From: Triglochin maritima
Taxonomy: Eukaryota > Streptophyta > Magnoliopsida > Alismatales > Juncaginaceae
Direction of reading: 5' to 3'
NCBI GenBank assembly: GCA_963682175.1
Contig: OY821771.1
Span: 25,316,201-25,380,200, forward strand
Length of the DNA stretch: 64,000 nt
Part shown: positions 57,844 through 64,000 of the stretch, piece after piece
Layout: every line of letters begins with the position of its first letter
How positions within the stretch are numbered: position 1 is the first letter of the stretch
The notes under the pieces: generated by a model
Told to the model about the DNA's origin: nothing
The model's database searches: none
Seen by the model: only the letters and a program-made list of their open reading frames with translations
Position numbers and translations under genes: made by a program

Positions 57844-59180
57844 GTCATGTTAGTGTGTTTCATTTACTACTGATGTGTTTGTTAGTCATGATCTATAATG
57901 CCCCCGATCTCACTGGTACGCACACCGGGAAAGAACACAAGTGTCACGATTAGAGACCTCCACGATGACTTAAGGAGTTACAAGAACTGACTCGACAAGA
58001 CAACTCGACAATACATAAAGGGATCACACATGGATAGACTAGAATAAAATATGACTGAAACGAAAGATCATCCATATATGGAAATGATTCAAATACAATA
58101 CATAGAATGTAAAAACGGAAAACACATCAACAATGCGGAAGTAAAAGATAACTAAAAGACTTTTGACGACGTGCTCCACGTGTACAGAATCCTCCGAAGC
58201 TTGTCCAGTCCACCCATGTAGGAAACCTAAGTACCTGAGGCAAACATCAACAAATATGCGTAAGTTTTCTATAAAGAAAACAATGTATGCCCCGGGTCCA
58301 GAAACAAGATGAGAAGCTATGCATGAGTCCTAACTATCACACATGCAACAAAAAGACAACAACTCAACATAGTTGCGCTGGGCGACAACTCTACATAGTT
58401 GTGCCGCTCGGGATTCCACCTTAAGCGATCCCTCTGCCTAGGAATCGAACCACCGGCCACACTGGTCTACAACACAGGCAGGTCACTCGACAGTGAACCA
58501 CTGCTTGCCACAAAGCGGTCTTCCATATTGACATCCCAACTCGCAGCAAGTGACCTACATGGTGTCATTGCGACGTTGGGTCTACCCATCCTGTAGCAAA
58601 TGGCAGCGTGTCTGCCCAGGTCTTATCTTACGCCTGGCCTCTCTACATAGAGATCTTTGCAAATAGGACTTTCTACATGGAGGACCTACTCGTGGCCCAT
58701 CATCCCAGAATTAAACGTGCCTAGAGTTCATTTATTATTAAATGTAATGCAGGCTATCTATAGATCTACTTATCTTTATAGCTACATCAATTAGAATGAG
58801 CCCAGCGTGATGAGTATACAAATACTCTTCTCATAGCTCCAGACCAATCAGGAATAATCTACCCAACTCCACAACTAAAAGATGCTAGTGAAAGCAAACA
58901 ACCATAACAGTATGCGATTAAACAACATGGCAAAACTTAGTCATATACGGGTCATTAATAGAAGCTATGGAGTTGAATTCCAAAGTGGCAATGCACATTC
59001 ACACAAGGATACTCAGATCAGTAAGATATATGGCATTAAGCATGGAGAAATATGCACAACTATCATTAGAGATCGTGATTCGGATGTTACGCGTGTCACA
59101 TGGCATAATCATCTAGTTATTGCACCTAGACGCATTTATTTTGCCCAAACTTAGAACATAATCAGATATTTCCAGAGTAC

Positions 59181-59182
<2 letters not shown>

Positions 59183-59256
<74 letters not shown>
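59183..59256. repeat. (AT)37 microsatellite
   Basis: 74 bp of perfect AT dinucleotide repeat inside the D solo LTR. The related LTR at 27482 has no such run. Confidence 0.97.
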
Positions 59257-59261
<5 letters not shown>

Positions 59262-60799
59262 ACTCGTCTCGTTAAAACGTGCATGTGAAGATCAGAAACC
59301 AAGTGTGTCCATATATATTCCATACATGCAGGAGTAATGAATAGCATACAACATCAGAAACCCAAGTTGCATAATGTATAAATGCATTCAGCTTCAATTC
59401 TCATATGAAGTGCATATAAATCTAGATATATATATATCAGAATAATTTCAAGATATCATATTATAACATGAACAACCACTGCTGGAACAAAATAAAAATT
59501 ACTAACTCATCAATAAATCGACAAGCATACAACAGCTAGAGATACCACCACAAATGAAGCCAAATCATGCATGCAACCCCTCTGAATACATCTCCTGACC
59601 TCCTGACCTCACCCTTCTAGACTCGTAGAGGCAAAGAAGATGAGCACATGGTGAGTCAAGTCGGATCAGCCAACCTACACTGCAGGAAATGCGTCCATGA
59701 TTTTAATCGAGTTCACGACTAGCACCAATCTGCACCCGCGTGCTGACCAGACCCTCCACCACCACAGCCATGCCCCCATCCCTTTTTTCTATGTTGTCAT
59801 GGTTGGAACAAGGCCTAACCCCATCAGAGCTCACCGGAGTTCCAGAAGCAAGCACAGCCACTCAGGAAGCTTCCTACGCCTCTTTGTTGCAACACTTGCA
59901 CCACTAGCCACCTCACATGAAAGCATACATGAGTTCACCAAAAATTTGCCTGAGATCACCAGAGATCTGCCCACCAAGATCTTCTTCCAGCTGCTCCAAA
60001 AGATGCACGTTAGCTTCCTCCACTTGACTCGCCGGAGCTCCAGCCCCTAGCACGCCGGAGAGGGAGATGGAGAAGAACTGAAATTTTGTAGGTGAGGCAG
60101 AGAGAAGGTAGGGATGGCTTGGAGGGGGTAGGGTTGTGTGTGTTTGTCTCAAGGAAACAAAGAAAGAGGAAATCTTTCCAAGCAAATAATTCACAATCAA
60201 AACAGACCAAACATTACTCAATTCAAATGTTTACAAATCAAACCAAGATCGCTTCTTGTTGACTGGGATGCCACGTCATCCCCACACGTCCCCCCGCAAC
60301 AACCCAACCAAAATTCCCAAGCCACTCGCACCCGATCGAGCCGATTGAGTCCATCCACTGACTAACTGCATGACGAGTCACACCCGACTATGAGTCCATA
60401 TAATTCACCCAAAAAGGAAACTTTTGTTGTCTTTTAGGCCTTAATCCATGATTTGATGATTTAATCAACTCTATCTTAATAATAATCAATGTAGAGTAGC
60501 ACACATATTGCATAGCATATACATTGCTTTGGGCTAACATCTACAGGTGATCAAGATGCAAGGAAGAAAGGAACACAAGTCAAGACATGTAATCAAGCTA
60601 TAGAAGACATGTAATTTTGTATTTCTTTTGAGTCCTGGGACCTTTGTGTACTTGAACATACTAGAGTTAAATAACTACTCACACATACACTATGTTCCTT
60701 ATCAAAGTCACACTCAAAATCTCAGATCCTATGGACTTCAATAGGTCACCCAAACTTAGACCAGCAAACACTTAAACGTAAACCTGAACTGTCTGAGCA

Positions 60800-61300
60800 A
60801 AATCTGTCGACCGAACGAGTTCTCTGTTTGACCGATTGGATCAGTTAATCTGTTAGCCAATAGTGTTAAATCGGTCGACCATTTTGGCCATTTTGTTCGA
60901 CCTTCTACACGTGTCATTTGACTGCTAGACTTGTCGTATTATACCAATGGTCCTGTTCACATTTTAATCCATACCCCATAAATACATTTGACCATCGGTC
61001 GACCATGGGCCTAGTTTTGGTCGACCGATCATAGACATCTCTTGAACCCCGTAGTGCCAATTTTTATCGCTCGACCGAATCAACCATTTTGTTCGACCAT
61101 TTGTCCGTGGACTTTCCTTGACAATAATTTTGGACTGCCTAATCGGTCGACCGTCACACTTTTTGTTTGACCGTTCACTTAAGTTATAGCCTTGTTTGTC
61201 CGATCACCCCTTGTTCGGTCAACCGTTTATTTCTGGACTCCATGTCTAGACAGACTTTGGTCGACCGTTAGACCCGTTTTGGTCGACCGAACTTGCCCAG
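60800..61300 (+). repeat. GTCGAC-box island in SIRE-like solo LTR
   Basis: Seven doublets, for example GGTCGACCATTTTGGCC… then GTTCGACC, with box cores mostly 20-22 bp apart. It ends about 85 bp before the TATA box. Confidence 0.8.
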
Positions 61301-61670
61301 AACTATGCCCCGTGCTTTTCTATTTTGTGGTCTTACACAAACCTTTACCTTATTAATCTCAACAGCTATAACCCCTTTAGAGCATATAAATATATGTTAC
61401 CAAGACACAATTCAACAACTCTTACACTCTATATTGTCATAGACATTTAAGAGAAAACTCCCAAACTTTGAATCCCCAATTCTACTCTCCAATCCAAACT
61501 TTTCACACTTTAGATCAATTCCATTCATACTCTAAGTGTTCTCAAGTTAGAGAGTGCTTGTTCCACTCAACAATTGTCTGTCAAGAAGCAAGGATTGGAT
61601 GAAAGCCCGAAGTGTTCCCTCTCGGGTTGTTAGAGGAAGAAATCAAGCTCGGCGAGGATTGTTTGTGAGA

Positions 61671-63211
61671 TGATTGACACATTTCATGCTTATATTTGTT
61701 GCTTATATCCATTATCTTACACCTAAGCAATGCTACGTGACGAGTTTTATATTTGAATTTCAGAAATAAATAGGTTTGAGAGATGAAGCATGAAAGGACC
61801 CAAAAGCAGGGAAAATGACTTAATTGTGAGACTTGGGGACTAAGATGCAAGGAAGAAGGACGTGAACGTAAGACCGAAGGACCAAAGAACAAAACAGAAA
61901 ACTCCACACCATCATGGGGAGTATTTTGGCAATTCTATTCGGGTCGGATCTCCAACAAGCGAAGTAGATGCATCCAAGACCAACAAATACATCAAGACAA
62001 GCCCACAAGAAAAATGAGTTAGATCCGGATCCTGTAGACCGGCAAGTGGTGGTCTAGAACTGCCAATTGGCGGTCCGGATCTTCCCGGATCCGCTAAGAT
62101 TTCAGGAGCACGCGTATTAGTGGATGTATAGTCTAGTTTTGGTATTTGTTTAGTCCCACATCGAGGGATTGTCCCGGATTACCTTTTTCTATGGCTATAA
62201 ATAGAACTCTTCCCCTTCTATTGTAAACTACCCATTGCTTGGTGGCATTCTCTCTACTAAGGAGTAAGCCTTGAAACAAAACTTATGGTGGAGAAGAATG
62301 CTACCTTTAATGTGAGTCATTGTTAATAAAATAATTGTTCTAGTCTTTTAATCTTGTCTTTTAATTTGTGCATGCTTGTTTAGTCTTTCCTTTCCTTTTA
62401 AACTTCTTTAATGCTCCCTTCTTGCTAAGTTAAATTTCATTTCAGTATAATGATTAATTTTGTTAATGTAGGTAGTGTAATGATTAGTGAGTAGTTCCAT
62501 CCCCATTTAGGGATGGAGAAATATGTGATATGATCATGTAGTGTATTAGGTGTGTGTTATGTTAATCCATTGAGCCTTATATGATTTCCATAACCATCTA
62601 ATGGGATTTCACTCTTATCTTTGATATGCTAATACTCTTGAATAAAGATTAGCTTATTCTTAGATTAGTGGACCTATTTTATGGGGAATGATAAGGTGAG
62701 GATATGGATGGAATTAATATTGAAAACACAATTTGTAGTGTATGTACTCTTGTTTCCTTTACCTTGGTTAATGCCTTGTATGTTTTAATGATATTGGGTT
62801 ATCTTATTTCATGTGGAGGCATAGTAGGGTCTAGTCTTTATACATGAGTTCATTTAGCTTCATTCCGATTATTGTCTTGTATGTTGTAACGATATAGTCT
62901 TATCTTATTTCATGTGGAGGCAAAGTTGGATTTAGTTTTATGATTTCATGCACTACATGTTGTGAGGAGCATAATTGAACACACACACACACATCTTTAT
63001 ATTCACATTATTTCACTACCCCCTATGGGGCTTAGTTTTATCGCTTATCTTCCATTTCCTTTTGTATTTTAGTGTAGTTTAGTGTAATCAATCTTTCTCT
63101 CCTTTCTTTACCACTCGCCTTCGAACAAACCAAAAGTCGATACACCTCCCTGTGGATCGACCCGTATTTGCCACCGCTTCAACGCGGTCGTGCACTTGCG
63201 GTTTAATATAA
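61671..63211 (+). mobile_element. Solo OTA LTR (1541 bp) nested in SIRE-like LTR, TSD TGAGA
   Basis: Starts TGATTGACACATTTCATGC; flanked by TGAGA at 61666-61670 and 63212-63216. Paired palindromes at 62037-62054 and 62058-62075; TATAAATA at 62196-62203; AATAAA at 62325-62330. It ends GCGGTTTAATATAA, so the usual last bases (…ACGTTCAATCA) are missing although the TSD is intact. Confidence 0.92.
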
Positions 63212-63657
63212 TGAGACTTGTGGTGTAAAGGCTTAATCTCGGCCACAAACGAGATTGATAGTGAGGACGTAGGCAGAGCTCTTGAAGTCGAGCGGAGCTT
63301 GCAAGAGAGGAAGAAGACAAGAGGCCGAACCTCTATTAAATCTTCCGGTGACATTGTGGTTTGCATTGCTTTTTTCTACTTGGTTGTTTGTTTATTCTGT
63401 TGCATCTTCGATTGTTCAATCCAGTAGAGATTAAGCTTAATAGTGATTAGATAATTAAGGCCATATCGAATCCTACAAGTTTTCCCCAAAAGGAAACGTT
63501 CCTGAACAAAGCATAAATTCATGAAACATACCTCAAGCATAGAATAACACATAACCAAGCATAATAGCGAACATGAAATGAAATAGTACCTAAGCAAGCA
63601 TGAAGATGAAGATAAGACTTTATTAAAAGGTAGCAGGAGAGTGGGTCTTACATGATC

Positions 63658-64000
63658 CTTGGGTGACTTGTCTTCTTGTGTTTACTATAGTGCTTTTATT
63701 TTCCATTTCTTTCAAAAACTTGATGCGTTTCCGAAAGAAAAATATTTTTGGAAAGATAAGTTCACATCGTTTTTCGTCAAATGACATCGAATGGGAACCT
63801 CAGAAGTGGGTTAATACAGTTGGAATGGGAACATGACACCACGTGGGGCCAAAATACTCATCAGTGGGTCCCCTCACATAGTGCACAAAATAACAGGAGA
63901 GGTTCATGAATTAGACGCAAAGGCGTCTAATTCAAAGGATCAAACTGGAAGAGCCTAAACCTCTCAAGAGTTTGGGAAATATTGCGCAACAGAAGAAGAG
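63658..64000 (+). other. OTA 3' untranslated region, resumed after nested inserts
   Basis: CTTGGGTGACTTGTCTTC, AGTGCTTTTATTTTCC and CGAAAGAAAAATATTTT match minus-strand 50360-50235. It is the continuation of the region broken at 57893. Beyond about 63790 I recognise nothing. Confidence 0.7.

Larger units (their letters stand above)
60425..63477 (+). mobile_element. Solo SIRE-like copia LTR with near-perfect TSD
   Basis: Starts TGTTGTCTTTTAGGCC, ends CGAATCCTACA; flanked by ACTTT (60420-60424) and AGTTT (63478-63482), one mismatch. Without its own insert it is about 1.5 kb. It holds a GTCGAC-box island (60800-61300) and TATAAATA at 61385-61392. The part after the nested insert (AATCTCGGCC, GAGGACGTAGGC, AATCTTCCGGTG) matches 19815-20059. 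Its host sequence is read as the D LTR on both sides. Confidence 0.9.
57894..63652 (-). mobile_element. Solo D-family LTR (about 2.70 kb without inserts), TSD TGATC
   Basis: On the minus strand it starts TGTAAGACCCACTCTCCTGC at 63652 and ends GGGGGCATTATA at 57894 (one base off the usual TTACA). It is flanked by TGATC at 57889-57893 and 63653-63657. A SIRE-like LTR at 60425-63477, with one copy of its TSD, splits it. Inside are a GC-richer leader-like stretch (about 59900-60140), an (AT)n run, and a duplicated motif around ACAACTCTACATAGTTG (58365-58405). Open readings within it are fortuitous. Confidence 0.92.
51157..64000 (+). mobile_element. Forward OTA element with nested solo LTRs, runs off the window
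   Basis: 5' LTR 51157-52527, PBS 52534, leader, gag, a protease trace, then 3' untranslated sequence from about 56090 to the window end. RT, RNase H and integrase are gone. Two foreign LTRs with TSDs split the 3' region (56446-57843 and 57894-63652). Removing both, with one TSD each, gives a continuous match to the reverse OTA 3' region at 50230-50480. The 3' LTR is beyond the window. Confidence 0.88.

Noticed and set aside
59162..59347. Reading frame of repeated Ile-Tyr
   Set aside because: Translation of the (AT)37 microsatellite.
10745..61300. GTCGAC islands as CRISPR-like arrays
   Set aside because: Box spacing and spacers are not uniform, there are no cas genes, and the setting is a plant genome; they lie inside LTRs.
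61581..61907. 108-codon minus-strand frame with counterparts at 37474-37761 and 51329-51613
   Set aside because: The recurrence follows the OTA LTR family, and frames shift between copies; noncoding U3 sequence.

Overview
This window is plant nuclear DNA, almost certainly from an angiosperm with a large, repeat-rich genome. It consists essentially of layered LTR retrotransposon debris. I recognise no host gene, tRNA, rRNA or CRISPR array. Every coding trace I can name is gag, protease, reverse transcriptase, RNase H, integrase or chromodomain of a Ty3/gypsy or Ty1/copia element, and all are broken. The species cannot be named from this sequence.

Five families account for nearly everything. 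(1) Tekay-type chromoviruses: initiator-Met-type PBS and a C-terminal chromodomain, at 1-11895 and 13695-18707. (2) An Ogre/Tat/Athila-type gypsy family, called OTA here: LTRs of about 1.35-1.55 kb, a tRNA-Asp-type PBS and a long noncoding leader. It recurs as full, truncated and solo LTRs from 18.7 kb to the end. (3) A SIRE-like copia family at 19.1-22.3, 41.2-42.0, 44.8 and 60.4-63.5 kb. (4) A second copia family: internal region 31.26-38.89 kb, 3' LTR from 38972, and an LTR piece at 25.2-26.6 kb. (5) A divergent Tekay-like family with an LTR of about 2.7 kb, called D, at 27.5-31.0 and 57.9-63.65 kb. A CACTA DNA-transposon end lies at 12.5-13.03 kb.

Layout: 1-11895 is a tandem LTR-internal-LTR-internal-LTR array whose two internal regions share many inactivating lesions. 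11896-13660 holds an AT-rich spacer, the CACTA end and a copia gag scrap. 13695-18707 is a third, 5'-truncated chromovirus. 18708-27014 is a SIRE-like gag remnant followed by an OTA 5' part with a mini-gag. 27482-31010 is D-family debris. 31263-41100 is a copia element split by a clean solo LTR and by a truncated reverse OTA element. 41165-51156 is reverse and forward OTA/SIRE debris with three clean solo LTRs. 51157-64000 is one forward OTA element carrying two solo LTRs in its 3' region, one of which contains a solo LTR that itself contains another.

Seven solo LTRs have 5-bp target-site duplications that I could read (one with a mismatch in the duplication), so the order of events is recoverable. 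The most unusual noncoding signals are two kinds of paired palindromic box. The first is a doublet of 18-bp palindromes exactly 21 bp apart in OTA LTRs; the TATA-proximal palindrome sits 121 bp upstream of the TATA box in seven copies. The second is a doublet of GGTCGACC-like boxes about 22 bp apart, repeated in islands inside LTRs of four families, both copia and gypsy. I see no new gene system; these regulatory-looking arrays are the best candidate for something undescribed.
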